Shown one piece after another: positions 1 to 8,327 of a stretch of DNA of 46,522 nucleotides. Position numbers and translations under genes: made by a program. The notes under the pieces are model-generated. The model searched no databases, was not told where the DNA came from, and worked only from the letters and a program-made list of their open reading frames with translations. The DNA comes from Stutzerimonas stutzeri (GTDB lineage: Bacteria > Pseudomonadota > Gammaproteobacteria > Pseudomonadales > Pseudomonadaceae), in contig NZ_JAAMQZ010000036.1 of assembly GCF_013522825.1 (NCBI RefSeq), positions 1 to 46,522 of the forward strand. Reading direction: 5' to 3'. Position 1 is the stretch's first letter, and each line of letters opens with the position of its first letter.

Positions 1-87
1 CTGACCGAGATCAGCCAGGAGGCCGACATGCGCAACTGTTTTGTCGAGATGGGCGCCTGGGAAGAAGACACCGAAAAGCGTTGGTAG
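1..87 (+). CDS. 3' end of an unidentified gene (partial)
   Basis: An open frame enters from the left edge and ends at TAG (85-87). The visible 28 residues are acidic and polar and end in EEDTEKRW. No family can be recognised from so little. It converges on the minus-strand gene ending at 151, with about 60 bases between them and no clear terminator hairpin. Confidence 0.4.
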   Translation: MTEISQEADMRNCFVEMGAWEEDTEKRW

Positions 88-150
88 GGCTTACGTTGGT
101 TTTTGGTTCCATTGCTCCCCAAACCCCGGTTTGAGCGCTTCTCGCAGTAG

Positions 151-1539
151 CTACCGCAGCGGGGTAAGCAGCTCACCAATGCGGCGAACCCTGCGAAAGA
201 TGATTTGCGCGATCGATTCATGACCCGTGGCAATCACGCCAAACAGCCCTGCCAGGAGAAGTGCCCAGAAGCTGTTGCGCTTCCAGTTCCCTGCCTCGGC
301 CAACGCACTCTGGCGATGCTGTTCGGCACGATCAGACAGAGACGGGCTTTCTGGGCCAAGCGCAGTTGCCTCGATGGCGTAGGCAATGCCGGCGGGGACG
401 GCAAAGTTGCCCTTGATCTTGCCCTCTCGCAGGTTCTTCGCTGTCAGAACAACCCACTTCGAGGAGCTGCCGCCGGCAACAGATGCCTGGGCTAGCACAT
501 ACGCCCTGGCCACCTCGTCCAGATCCTCTCTGGAGCTGAGCAGGCGCTGAAGCGTCGGTAGGTTCTTCGACTCAACCGCGGAATAAAACTCGCTGGGCTT
601 ACTTGCTGTGCTCGTCGTACCCGGATCGAGTATCCCCAGAAACGCTCCCATGACGTGCGGCATCATGCCAATCATTACAGCTGGAACGATGTTGATAATG
701 CGTCCGGTAATGACCGCAAGGCCTATGCCCGCAATCATTGCAACCGCACTGATCATTTTGAGCGCTGTGCTATTGAGGATCGAGTCGACGGCTGATTCGA
801 CCCCCATCAACCCGCCAATACCGCCGCCCTCGTGGCCCGATGCTTGGAAGGCCTTGGCGATCGCATCAGGAACCAGGATCTGGTCAATAGCCGTTGTTGG
901 CTCTGCGGCGATACCCAGCGCGTAAAATACGCCCCCGAATATCGCCAGACCCAACGCGGTACCGCCGTAGATTAGGGTGCCTTTGCGTAGCTTTTTCGCC
1001 CGCAAGATCAGTTCCTGAAGGGGCGCGTCAAAAGGCGTCGGCGCTGTTGCCGGCGGTGCTGATTCGGGTTGGGCTCGAGGTGCTTTCGGCGCTGTCGGCT
1101 CAGCTATCGCTTCCGTTGTGGCTTGTTCGTGCTGGGCGGTGACGTGGACCGTGTGCCCAACTGCCTGGGGTAATAGCTTCAGATCCTGACCGAGCACACG
1201 CTGTGTCTTGCCGGCAACGAGACCACGAGATATTTCCTTTCTACGAGCACCGTAATTGGCGAGGAGTTTTTCGAGCTCTGCATCAGGAACGTCCTTCGCA
1301 GCGACTTTTCCATCAACAAGCAGCGTGTACAACCGCGGGGCACCCTCTGGCGTCTGCCTCGACAGTTCCAGCTCTTGACCGAGAACGCGCTCGCTCTGGC
1401 CAGCCATCAGCCTATTCAAGGTACTGTCCTTCACGACGCCATAGTCATTCAAGAGACCCGATAGCTGCGCTACGGGAATGTTTTCCTCTGCAACGAGGCC
1501 GTCGACCCGCAACCGGAACAGTTGGACTGGTTCTGTCAT
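151..1539 (-). CDS. Membrane protein with duplicated N-terminal domain, telA operon
   Basis: A 462-residue protein of unknown function. Residues about 5-60 and 68-123 are a tandem duplication: both copies have an LxVDGxVA core, then a leucine-rich stretch with an NYG motif, and end in QxVLGQ(D/E)L. A proline/alanine-rich linker (about 140-170) follows, then hydrophobic segments near 185-212 and 265-305, and a final one near 430-455. The repeats are therefore probably a soluble domain tethered to the inner membrane. The start has a GAAGGAG ribosome-binding site and overlaps the stop of the upstream telA-like gene, so the two are translationally coupled. The link to tellurite resistance or stress is from context only. 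Confidence 0.8.
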   Translation of the reverse strand: MTEPVQLFRLRVDGLVAEENIPVAQLSGLLNDYGVVKDSTLNRLMAGQSERVLGQELELSRQTPEGAPRLYTLLVDGKVAAKDVPDAELEKLLANYGARRKEISRGLVAGKTQRVLGQDLKLLPQAVGHTVHVTAQHEQATTEAIAEPTAPKAPRAQPESAPPATAPTPFDAPLQELILRAKKLRKGTLIYGGTALGLAIFGGVFYALGIAAEPTTAIDQILVPDAIAKAFQASGHEGGGIGGLMGVESAVDSILNSTALKMISAVAMIAGIGLAVITGRIINIVPAVMIGMMPHVMGAFLGILDPGTTSTASKPSEFYSAVESKNLPTLQRLLSSREDLDEVARAYVLAQASVAGGSSSKWVVLTAKNLREGKIKGNFAVPAGIAYAIEATALGPESPSLSDRAEQHRQSALAEAGNWKRNSFWALLLAGLFGVIATGHESIAQIIFRRVRRIGELLTPLR

Positions 1540-2657
1540 CAGTGAAGCTCCTTCACTTCATCAGTCCTGCCCAGGCGCTTCTGGAGATCGATACGCATGC
1601 CCTGGATTTCTTTTTCTGCGGCCTTGCGTTGAGCTACGCCCTCACGCTGAATTTTGATTACGTCTTCGACGGTCTGGATCAGCGTGGCCTGGACCTTCTG
1701 CAAGGTGTCCACGTCGATTACCAATCGCTGGTTAGCTTTGGCCGTCTCTACGGAGTTGCGGTGCAGCAGCTCGGCGTTGCGCTTGAGGAGATCGTTGGTG
1801 GTGTCGTCGATTTTGGTGGCCAGCTGGACGGCGTTCCGCTGCTCGTTCAGCGTCAAAGCCAGCATGAATTGGCGCTTCCAGGCCGGCACAGTGATTTCCC
1901 GGATGGTGTGGAACTTGTCCACCAGCATCTGGTTATTCGCTTGAATCATCCGAATCGTCGGGAGGCTCTGCATCGCAGACTGCTGGAGCGCCGTGAGGTC
2001 GCCAATACGCTTGTCGAGGTTGGAGATCAGTGCATCCAGATCCGCAACTTGCTGCAAGCGGGCCGGGTCGTTCCCGATGTTCGCCCGAAGCTGAGAAACC
2101 TGCATCTGTAGCTCCGCAAGGCGCTGCTTACCGGCGGCAATGTGGATGCCAAGCAGGCGATGCTCCTCGCGTACCGCAACGAACATGGACTCGAGGCCGG
2201 TGTTCCGAGCAGAAATGCCCGCTTGTGTTTGGTCGACTTCAGCAACGAGCTTTTCAATTTGCTCTCGCGTGGTGTCGAACTGACCCATGACGGACTTGCC
2301 GCGCAGGGTTACTTTGTCGATCAGCGGGCCGATGACAGGGATGCGCGAACGGCGATTGGAAAGCGCGCTGACATTGAGCGACTGCGCGACGGCAACCACC
2401 TCGCTCAGCTTTGCGCCGGCATCGTCCAGGTCGCTGTTACGAACCTGGTCGAGCAAGCTGTCGGCGTAGGAGGACGTGTGTTCTGCCACTTCCCTGCCGA
2501 ACTGAGAAACCGAGAGCGGGTTTTCTGCCTGGATCAGTGCCGCTACAGCCTTGATCTGGGGGATGTCCTGTTCCTGGAGACCAAGAGCCTGAAGCCCAGC
2601 TGGAGTAAGCTCGGTGTTGGTAGTGGCGAGATCTGTCACGGTAATTTCCTGCTGCAT
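1539..2657 (-). CDS. telA: TelA/KlaA-family toxic anion resistance protein
   Basis: A 372-residue, largely helical and coiled-coil protein matching the TelA (toxic anion/tellurite resistance) family in length and layout. It has an N-terminal helical region, a proline-bearing segment RIPVIGPLIDK near 105-115, then long heptad-rich helices. Near residues 235-270 is the family-typical stretch with IQANNQMLVDK followed by a VPAWKRQ motif. TelA proteins are linked to tellurite and other stress resistance; the biochemical mechanism is not settled. The start has AGGAG 6 nt upstream. It is the middle gene of a three-gene minus-strand operon led by a TelA-like paralogue and transcribed from the promoter near 3546-3573. 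Confidence 0.85.
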   Translation of the reverse strand: MQQEITVTDLATTNTELTPAGLQALGLQEQDIPQIKAVAALIQAENPLSVSQFGREVAEHTSSYADSLLDQVRNSDLDDAGAKLSEVVAVAQSLNVSALSNRRSRIPVIGPLIDKVTLRGKSVMGQFDTTREQIEKLVAEVDQTQAGISARNTGLESMFVAVREEHRLLGIHIAAGKQRLAELQMQVSQLRANIGNDPARLQQVADLDALISNLDKRIGDLTALQQSAMQSLPTIRMIQANNQMLVDKFHTIREITVPAWKRQFMLALTLNEQRNAVQLATKIDDTTNDLLKRNAELLHRNSVETAKANQRLVIDVDTLQKVQATLIQTVEDVIKIQREGVAQRKAAEKEIQGMRIDLQKRLGRTDEVKELH

Positions 2658-2667
2658 GTTTTGCTCC

Positions 2668-3441
2668 TCAGTGCTTCACGCCATTCAGGCTTTCAGACAG
2701 GCTGGCCATCAGCGCCTGATGCGCCTTGCTGGCAGCCTCGACCATCGCCGGGCTCATGTGTTTGGTGGTGATCAGGGTAAGGGTGTGTTGCCGCCATACT
2801 GGAACCAGTACGGTGACTGTCTCTCGGAAGCGATCGAGCATGTCGAGGGCTTGGGCGCGGCTCAGCTTCATCTGGCTAACGCTCAGTTCGTGTGAGGCCA
2901 GAAGTGTTGCCAAGTTGGCGAGCTTTCGCGCCAGCCGCTCTCGCGGCCGATCAAACTCGATCTCCCCCTCCGCTACCGTCCCGATGAGAGGGTTCTCTTC
3001 GAGGAATTCGCGCCCGGCCTGGATGAACACTTTCAGTGCTTCCGCCTCTTCGGCGTGGGCAACGATCATTCTGCTGATGGCACTGACCGTATCGCGTACA
3101 CCTTGGGCGTGTCCTTCAGCTTCGGCCAGTAGCTGTTCCAGTGTTGACCGGGCGACTTGATAGCGAACCTGCTTTTCCACGGCTCCGCCCAGAACCTTCT
3201 CGAACCAGGTCGGCTTCCGGGTAATCTGCTCCGGCGAGGCGTCGGCCATTTTCGAGAGGATTTCTGCGATTTTGGCCGCAAGCGCTGCCGCCGACCCGCT
3301 CTCCATGAGATCTGATAGTTGATCGATTTTGGCAGAGCTATCCGCTACGCCCCCGTACTCGCCGAGGCGAGCCGGGAAAGCAAACAACTCAGGGAGTACC
3401 TGCTGTTTGAGGTGGTCGATGTTGACCACTGAATGAGTCAT
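2668..3441 (-). CDS. TelA-like helical protein, first gene of the telA operon
   Basis: A 257-residue helical protein. The region about 85-125 (KPTWFEKVLGG, then a long amphipathic helix) and the C-terminal part (FRETVTVLVPVWRQH near 205-220) resemble the corresponding helices of TelA, so it is probably a diverged, shorter paralogue. It ends 10 nt before telA. The start ATG has AAGGAGAAA upstream. The leader of about 100 nt contains the TTGGGT/TACAAA promoter. Pairing of a full TelA with a shorter helical partner suggests a complex, but that is inference. Confidence 0.7.
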   Translation of the reverse strand: MTHSVVNIDHLKQQVLPELFAFPARLGEYGGVADSSAKIDQLSDLMESGSAAALAAKIAEILSKMADASPEQITRKPTWFEKVLGGAVEKQVRYQVARSTLEQLLAEAEGHAQGVRDTVSAISRMIVAHAEEAEALKVFIQAGREFLEENPLIGTVAEGEIEFDRPRERLARKLANLATLLASHELSVSQMKLSRAQALDMLDRFRETVTVLVPVWRQHTLTLITTKHMSPAMVEAASKAHQALMASLSESLNGVKH

Positions 3442-3545
3442 GGCGGAAAATTTCTCCTTGGATTTGTTGGAGATCGTACCTGCCGTATTCCTTGGCGGGT
3501 TGTTATTTCAGACGCTTTTACCGACTGAAAGCGCAGCTCGAAGTC

Positions 3546-3573
3546 TTTGTATCGCGATCTCGAAATAACCCAA
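3546..3573 (-). promoter_or_regulatory. TTGGG-family promoter of the telA operon
   Basis: On the minus strand: TTGGGT, 16 nt, TACAAA. It lies about 105 nt upstream of the ATG at 3441. It is one of 17 sites with the same 16-nt spacing in this window. The -10 keeps TA at positions 1-2 but ends in A, so it is one of the weaker members. Confidence 0.5.
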
Positions 3574-3646
3574 ACCTCCCCGAGTCGCTTCAAAATGGCG
3601 CGAATAATCGCCTCATTTCCCTAGCTATGCGAGTTTCGACCTGAAG

Positions 3647-4006
3647 TCATTCAGGGGGTAGGTAGAGCGCAACCAGTGGCACGCATAGGCGAACGGCTCC
3701 CCGCATGTGCAGAGTGGTCGGCGAATGGACAATCCGGTCAAGCAGCCACGCCCACGATTTGACGAGCCGTTCTTCAGGAGGTGTTGAATCCTCCAGGTGC
3801 TGCTTGAATTCGGCGAACTTTGCGTGGCTATGCTCGAAAACGCCGGTCTGCCGGCAGATTTCGGCCAGGGCCCGGATGTCGTCACCGTTCTCAATCAGCG
3901 TCGAGCGCATGTCTGAGTCGTCTTGATCCATCGTGGAAAGCAGGTCGGTCATCATGCGGTCGATCAATCGCGACTCGTCTTGCTGGGGATCGTTGGTGTC
4001 TGGCAT
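3647..4006 (-). CDS. Hypothetical acidic helical protein
   Basis: A 119-residue protein of no recognised family. The first 30 residues are rich in Asp, Glu and Gln; the rest is helical and ends in a hydrophobic stretch near 100-117. The start at 4006 is chosen because AAAGGAGA lies 5 nt upstream and a TTGGGA promoter lies just before it; longer in-frame extensions would run through that promoter. It is a single-gene unit. Confidence 0.65.
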   Translation of the reverse strand: MPDTNDPQQDESRLIDRMMTDLLSTMDQDDSDMRSTLIENGDDIRALAEICRQTGVFEHSHAKFAEFKQHLEDSTPPEERLVKSWAWLLDRIVHSPTTLHMRGAVRLCVPLVALYLPPE

Positions 4007-4035
4007 AGCTGTCTCCTTTGACTTGTTCGAAATCG

Positions 4036-4063
4036 GTTTTACCGGAGACTTCAAGAATCCCAA
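4036..4063 (-). promoter_or_regulatory. TTGGG-family promoter
   Basis: Minus strand: TTGGGA, 16 nt, TAAAAC, with the extended CTTGGGATT form. It is 30 nt upstream of the ATG at 4006. Confidence 0.6.
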
Positions 4064-4065
4064 GC

Positions 4066-4287
4066 ATGCGAGAAGACGAGACATTTCCACCAATGCCCTG
4101 CCGCGCGAGCACCCGCAAGCAACTGGCTGCGACCTGCGAGTTTTGCGGACAGATGAGTTTTGGTTTTGCGGCAGCGGACTGTGGGTGTGTCCTGAGCCAG
4201 CTCTTCCTGGAAGGGAAGAAGTCTGCATACCCCGGACGAGGCAGGCCGCGGGCCTCGAAATCAAGGGCTGCATCGTCAAAACGGTGA
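4066..4287 (+). CDS. Possible small Cys-containing basic protein
   Basis: A 73-residue open frame between divergent and convergent minus-strand genes. It contains CEFCGQ and a later CGC, which could bind a metal, and a basic tail GRGRPRASKSR like an AT-hook. A strong terminator follows at 4306-4345. There is no good ribosome-binding site before the ATG, so the call is tentative. If it is not a gene, the stretch 4064-4305 is empty. Confidence 0.3.
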   Translation: MREDETFPPMPCRASTRKQLAATCEFCGQMSFGFAAADCGCVLSQLFLEGKKSAYPGRGRPRASKSRAASSKR

Positions 4288-4305
4288 CTTTCTCATCGCG
4301 GCAAG

Positions 4306-4345
4306 ACAGCAAAAAGCCCAGCACTTCTGCTGGGCTTTTTGCTGT
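4306..4345. terminator. Bidirectional intrinsic terminator
   Basis: A perfect 18-bp inverted repeat (4306-4323 / 4328-4345) with a CTTC loop. The arms contain AAAAAGCCC/GGGCTTTTT, so each strand ends in a T-run. It ends the minus-strand RES-Xre operon and any plus-strand transcript from about 4066. Confidence 0.9.
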
Positions 4346-4357
4346 TCAGGGCGCTTG

Positions 4358-4795
4358 CTAGAACAACCTCGAATCAGGGGTGAAAAGCTCAACCTGAATA
4401 GTCGCGCTCTGTGCTTCTGGGTGCCGAGGGTTGAACAGGTAGTTCACCGTGCTCGGTATGATAGCGCTGGGCACTGGCAGTAGCAGTGCGTTGCACTCAT
4501 CAAGGAACTGGTTACCAATGCCTCTGGTGAGCTCGGTCTCTGCCGACCAACCAGCCGGCAAAGTGGGCATCTGGGCTTGTGATACAGAGTCAGGCACTTC
4601 GATACGGAGAAGCTGCATCGTCGCCGGAAAATCCTCTGGATCAATTTCCAGATGAACAAGCACCTCGAGCATTGCTCCCGGCGGGCTGGTCGCGGTGTAG
4701 ACGACCGGTCTGCCGGCCTGGTGCCAACGGCCGCTCACGCGCAAGCCGCCTGTCCCGCTCAAGTCAGCATATGAGCTGATCCGCCACAGAATCAC
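4358..4795 (-). CDS. RES-domain toxin of a RES-Xre toxin-antitoxin pair
   Basis: A 145-residue RES-domain protein. Visible family features are WRIS with Arg5, the GRW motif at 22-24, VVYTATSPP at 31-39 and the conserved Glu44 in LEVLVHLE; a late NYLFNPRHP segment lies near 118-126. Characterised RES toxins degrade NAD+ and arrest growth. Its start overlaps the stop of the antitoxin gene (ATGA, 4792-4795), so translation is coupled. The length is normal and the key Arg and Glu are present, so it is probably active. On a plasmid it would act in post-segregational stability. Confidence 0.9.
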   Translation of the reverse strand: MILWRISSYADLSGTGGLRVSGRWHQAGRPVVYTATSPPGAMLEVLVHLEIDPEDFPATMQLLRIEVPDSVSQAQMPTLPAGWSAETELTRGIGNQFLDECNALLLPVPSAIIPSTVNYLFNPRHPEAQSATIQVELFTPDSRLF

Positions 4796-5241
4796 AGAGC
4801 GAAGCCTTCGGCGATTTGCAGCAGCATCTCTTCAACCTGGCTTGTGCCTTGCTGAGTTGTGAGCAGTTGCATGGGCGTCAACCCAGAGAATCGTTCCTTG
4901 GGCTTGGAGAGCCATCGCTTGGCCTTGTCGGCGTCCCCAAAAATAGCCTCAGCCATCGCGGTGATGTGCGCCGATCGGAAGAGCCGGTCGCTTTCCTCGA
5001 CAGTGAGGGGCTGATCGCGCTCGATCCGGTTTTTCAGGGTGCGCAGCGGGATAATCTGGTCTCGCTCCAGCGGGGTAACCACCCCCTCTTCAGTGAGCCT
5101 CATTAACCGCGCTGCGGAAAAGCCATGGCTGATTCTGGTGTGAATCTCGAAGTCGCTGGCAGACTCTGGGATCTCCAGCAGTATTTGTAAGCGCGCACGG
5201 TAAGCTGAATACCCGTGGTCGCGTAGGACTTCAGCAAGCAT
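4792..5241 (-). CDS. Xre/MbcA/ParS-type antitoxin (DUF2384)
   Basis: A 149-residue antitoxin partner of the RES toxin. The N-terminal half is helical and probably the DNA-binding part. The C-terminal half carries the DUF2384 pattern: FRSAHITAMAEAIFGD near 89-104, a tryptophan in AKRWLSKP near 107-114, then GLTPMQLL near 120-127. The ATG at 5241 has AGGAG 8 nt upstream. The promoter region contains a perfect 13-bp inverted repeat (5256-5290), the expected autoregulatory operator. Confidence 0.88.
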   Translation of the reverse strand: MLAEVLRDHGYSAYRARLQILLEIPESASDFEIHTRISHGFSAARLMRLTEEGVVTPLERDQIIPLRTLKNRIERDQPLTVEESDRLFRSAHITAMAEAIFGDADKAKRWLSKPKERFSGLTPMQLLTTQQGTSQVEEMLLQIAEGFAL

Positions 5242-5255
5242 GATGGTTCTCCTGT

Positions 5256-5290
5256 CCGGCGTTTCCCGGTTAGTATGCGGGAAACGCCGG
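5256..5290. promoter_or_regulatory. Perfect 13-bp inverted repeat, RES-Xre operator
   Basis: CCGGCGTTTCCCG (5256-5268) and its exact complement CGGGAAACGCCGG (5278-5290) with a 9-nt spacer, ending 14 nt upstream of the antitoxin ATG. A -10-like TACTAA lies in the spacer on the minus strand. Position and symmetry fit a dimeric Xre antitoxin binding over its own promoter. Confidence 0.85.
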
Positions 5291-5406
5291 AGGATGCAAG
5301 CTTACCGTTTGGGTGGCCCGGCTGGCGGTCGCCTGCCGGTAGAGATGTGGCGGTCACTTTCAACCCATCCAGGATGATGCTCGAGGAGCGCCTTTGGTGG
5401 GTCAGC

Positions 5407-5646
5407 CTACTGGCTGCGTTGGCCAAACATGTCTGCTTGTTGGTTCGCTGGATCTGTTTTCGGCGTGTTGAGCGGGTGGCCTAGCTGCCGGCGCACCTCG
5501 GCGAGCCACGCCTTGTAGGGAGTGTTTTTTCGTTCTCCCCACGGGTATGCCTCGGCCAGCGCCTTTCGGAGGGCCTGCTGGTCGCTTCGCCCTACGCGGC
5601 GAATTACCTCCCCAACAATTGGTGCTGCGCGATCTGCCCAGGACAT
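5407..5646 (-). CDS. Hypothetical protein
   Basis: A 79-residue protein of unknown function. Residues 1-55 look like two or three helices with conserved-looking aromatic spacing (AYPWGERKNTPYKAWL near 33-48) and a polar tail. It is the last of five closely spaced minus-strand genes (6966 to 5407) that probably share the promoter near 7007-7034. GGGGAT precedes the ATG. Confidence 0.6.
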   Translation of the reverse strand: MSWADRAAPIVGEVIRRVGRSDQQALRKALAEAYPWGERKNTPYKAWLAEVRRQLGHPLNTPKTDPANQQADMFGQRSQ

Positions 5647-5656
5647 GCTGATCCCC

Positions 5657-5980
5657 TTAACTTGTTCTCAACACGGCAGCATAGGCGCGCAGCACCTCAC
5701 CGCGAAGCGCGCGATCCAGCTTCACAAGCCCCAAGGCAACACCGTAGAAGCCGCCCTCGGGCGCAGGCTCAATCTCGACACCAGGGAAGTTGGACACGAA
5801 GGCCATAAAGCCCACCTCGAACTCATCAGCGCCTTTGGCGGCACGGAGCAGGGTAAGGTCGTCGGTTGCGGCTACTTGCTCAAGAGCGCTGGCCAAGTAG
5901 TTTCGCCACATGCGGCTGTCATCACCGCCAGGCATCAGGGCTGCAATCTGTGCCGCGATACTCAATTTCTGCTCAGTCAT
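5657..5980 (-). CDS. Hypothetical protein
   Basis: A 107-residue protein, not recognised. It is Ala/Leu-rich and helical, with a central glycine/proline stretch (PAPEGGFYG near 72-80). It ends 10 nt before the next gene downstream and lies in the five-gene minus-strand operon. Confidence 0.6.
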   Translation of the reverse strand: MTEQKLSIAAQIAALMPGGDDSRMWRNYLASALEQVAATDDLTLLRAAKGADEFEVGFMAFVSNFPGVEIEPAPEGGFYGVALGLVKLDRALRGEVLRAYAAVLRTS

Positions 5981-6012
5981 TTCGGTTTCCCTAGCTTCGG
6001 GTGGTGTTCAGC

Positions 6013-6267
6013 TCAGTTGTCCAGCAGCCGGCGACAATCTTCGGTCATGACTCGAACCTGCTCGCGTAAGTCCATCATTTCATGTTCGCGGATTACCCTC
6101 GGGTGCAACTCGCGCAGGCGGTCATTGATACGATCTGCCGTGTGTAATAAAGCTGGCAGGTCGATAGCCTCGATCAGTGTCGAGATATCGCGATGCAGCT
6201 CGGCCAAGGCGGCTACCCGAGCCTGTAAGTGGGTCACCATCGCGGAGTCTAGTTTGATCAAGGGCAT
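6013..6267 (-). CDS. Hypothetical helical protein
   Basis: An 84-residue protein predicted to be almost all helix (ALAELHRDISTLIEAIDLP, then DRINDRLRELHPRVIREHE). The start at 6267 is preferred over the in-frame ATG at 6354, because that one lies inside the upstream gene and AGGAAA precedes 6267. Operon member; function unknown. Confidence 0.55.
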   Translation of the reverse strand: MPLIKLDSAMVTHLQARVAALAELHRDISTLIEAIDLPALLHTADRINDRLRELHPRVIREHEMMDLREQVRVMTEDCRRLLDN

Positions 6268-6283
6268 GGTCCATTTTCCTAGG

Positions 6284-6520
6284 TCAGATTTCGGTACTAC
6301 CGATCCACTGGCCACCCAAGTAGCCATCGGCGCCGTCAGGAGTAACCGCTTCATGCTCTACAGCAGTGGCTACCAGCTGCGCATGCGTCCACCCGGACTC
6401 AGGCGCTGGCACCGTGACAAGCACGTCGCCGGCGAGCGAGCGGATTTCAAACGCTGAGTGCATTACCACACTCAAGATATCCGGCTCACCAGCTTCTTGT
6501 TCGGTCACAAGGTGCAACAT
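6284..6520 (-). CDS. Hypothetical protein
   Basis: A 78-residue acidic protein of unknown function. The ATG at 6520 has TGAGGAAA 6-8 nt upstream; the longer frame from a TTG at 6535 is less likely. It lies 11 nt downstream of the preceding gene in the same operon. Confidence 0.55.
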   Translation of the reverse strand: MLHLVTEQEAGEPDILSVVMHSAFEIRSLAGDVLVTVPAPESGWTHAQLVATAVEHEAVTPDGADGYLGGQWIGSTEI

Positions 6521-6531
6521 GGCGGGTTTCC

Positions 6532-6966
6532 TCAAACACCTTCTATCTTGGAGTCCAGTTGAGCTTTTGCAGCCGCCGCGATGCGGTCTACGCCTTCTTG
6601 CCCAAGGATTTCCAAGGCAGTCGGCATCAGAGCAAAGGGATCATTACTTACGCCTGTGGCCATCAGGTGCTCACTGAGTTTATTGGCCTGAGCAATGTGC
6701 TCTACGAAGTAATCGACACAGCCATGGACACCATTGTTTTCAGCGACTTTGCAGATCGTTTCGGCATGATCGCCGTTGAGCACAAAGAATACGCGCTCGC
6801 GCAGGACGATAGCTGTCGTATCACTGCCATAGTCGCCGCTACGCGGGTTGTAACTGACGTGAACGTCAGAGCCAAAGCTTCGCGTTACGTTGGGGGAAGG
6901 CGAATGCGTAACTGGGCAGAAGCTGCTCTTCATCCCTGTGGACTTCTTCGAGAGTACGGATTGCAT
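6532..6966 (-). CDS. Hypothetical protein, first gene of a five-gene operon
   Basis: A 144-residue protein of no recognised family. The N-terminal 25 residues are Ser/Thr/Lys-rich; then follow a beta-rich segment (TTAIVLRERVFFVLNGDHAE near 49-68) and helices. The ATG at 6966 has AAGGAAAA upstream. The in-frame ATG at 7011 is excluded because it sits inside the -10 element of the TTGGG promoter (7007-7034). Confidence 0.6.
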   Translation of the reverse strand: MQSVLSKKSTGMKSSFCPVTHSPSPNVTRSFGSDVHVSYNPRSGDYGSDTTAIVLRERVFFVLNGDHAETICKVAENNGVHGCVDYFVEHIAQANKLSEHLMATGVSNDPFALMPTALEILGQEGVDRIAAAAKAQLDSKIEGV

Positions 6967-7006
6967 GACGTTTTCCTTGAGAGGCAGTCTCGGGTTTGAG
7001 GCTTTC

Positions 7007-7034
7007 AGCATCGCACGAGATTTAGAGAACCCAA
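7007..7034 (-). promoter_or_regulatory. TTGGG-family promoter
   Basis: Minus strand: TTGGGT, 16 nt, GATGCT (the most common -10 form of this set). It is 40 nt upstream of the ATG at 6966 and probably serves the operon 6966-5407. Confidence 0.65.
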
Positions 7035-7059
7035 GAACGCATGCTTTCGATGAAGGCGC

Positions 7060-8304
7060 TCAGGACTTGGCCGGGAAAGGAGGGATATTTCTTCCTTTCG
7101 GATCAGCCGCAGCATTCCACGACCACCACCCTGCCCCGCCGTACTCCCGATTGTACCAAGCCGTTTTGACGGCCTTCCGTTCCAGGTAGGCAGGTGTGCT
7201 CATGCCGAACACTTCCAGGGGGTAGTCCTTACCCGTGTCCAAAAGCCAGAAGTCAGGGAAAACCTCACTTTCATCAGCGTCGTAGCGAAGAGGTTTATCG
7301 AAGCTGCGGCCAGCGGCGTGGAGCATGGCCTCAATCACCCCTTCGTAATCTGAGTCGACAGGAATCCAACGCTCACTGACCTGCATCAGGGCCAGCTCAA
7401 CGACATCTGCTTGCGAAAACGACTCGCCCTTCCGCGGCGTAACCTGAGCGATGGCGATAACTCGACTTCCGCGCTTCCAGGCGGAAAGTTCTCTCTCGAA
7501 TCTGCGGGCGGCGGTTGCCCAGGCTGCCGGGGGCAAATTCAGCATGGGCATCCCGAAGGGCCCGGCCAGAGGCAATCTGCTGATGTCTCCAGAATGGCGT
7601 TCAGGGTTATAGCGGGCCAGCGGCGATATCGCGACGAGCCGGAGATCTCGAGTCATCGCCGCCTTGGCGATCGCCTGGTTGCGAGCCGCCCCCTTGCTGT
7701 CCTTTTGTGCAGCCAACAGCAGCACTTCGCTCAACTTCATTCGGCTTGCGGCTACACGTTCAGCAGCTTGCAGAAGCGCGTAGTTCACAATGCCACTGTT
7801 GCGCTTGCCCTCCATTGCTGGATACCAGGTAGAGAGTCGAGACTCAGACCAAAGCAGGTGCAGAAGCCCAAGCAACGTCATAGCCGGCTTGCTCTTTCCG
7901 GGCGATCTTGTCACCGAGGTGCTTTCGCTTTCCTCGGATCGAGGGGCCTGGACTCGAATGCCTCGAGCCAGGCGCACGCGAATGCTGCCATCTTCGCCCT
8001 CCTCCACTACGCCAACGGCATACCCTTGCATACCGGAACGCTCCGGGGCCGGCGCGTAGTACCGACAATCGTTTGAGTGCTCATGACCTGTACCGGCGAA
8101 CCGCGCCAGGTGAAAACCATCGCTATCTTCACGTCGCTTGATCGAGAGTTTTCGGGAACCGCTGCTTGGGCACTGGCAAATTGCATGAGTGCCGTAGGCC
8201 TTCTCCAAAACGATTTTCCAGTTTTTTGCGTACTGCTGATCGGTCTGGAACTCCGGCGAGTAACGTTTCCCAGAGATCAGTACGGGATATCGACGGTTGA
8301 GCAT
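7060..8304 (-). CDS. DUF1173-like plasmid protein
   Basis: A 414-residue protein resembling DUF1173 proteins found on large plasmids. The N-terminal part has CQCPSSG (43-49), then HLARFAGTGHEHSNDC (65-80), which gives possible metal ligands. The C-terminal part has FPDFWLLDT followed by PLEVFGM (about 360-380), a pattern similar to the core of restriction-endonuclease-like nucleases but without an obvious lysine, so a nuclease role is only a suggestion. The start at 8304 has GGAG 9 nt upstream. It is 23 nt from the gene ending at 8328, probably the same transcript. Confidence 0.7.
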   Translation of the reverse strand: MLNRRYPVLISGKRYSPEFQTDQQYAKNWKIVLEKAYGTHAICQCPSSGSRKLSIKRREDSDGFHLARFAGTGHEHSNDCRYYAPAPERSGMQGYAVGVVEEGEDGSIRVRLARGIRVQAPRSEESESTSVTRSPGKSKPAMTLLGLLHLLWSESRLSTWYPAMEGKRNSGIVNYALLQAAERVAASRMKLSEVLLLAAQKDSKGAARNQAIAKAAMTRDLRLVAISPLARYNPERHSGDISRLPLAGPFGMPMLNLPPAAWATAARRFERELSAWKRGSRVIAIAQVTPRKGESFSQADVVELALMQVSERWIPVDSDYEGVIEAMLHAAGRSFDKPLRYDADESEVFPDFWLLDTGKDYPLEVFGMSTPAYLERKAVKTAWYNREYGGAGWWSWNAAADPKGRNIPPFPAKS

Positions 8305-8327
8305 GATCTTTTCTCTCCTGATTCGGG

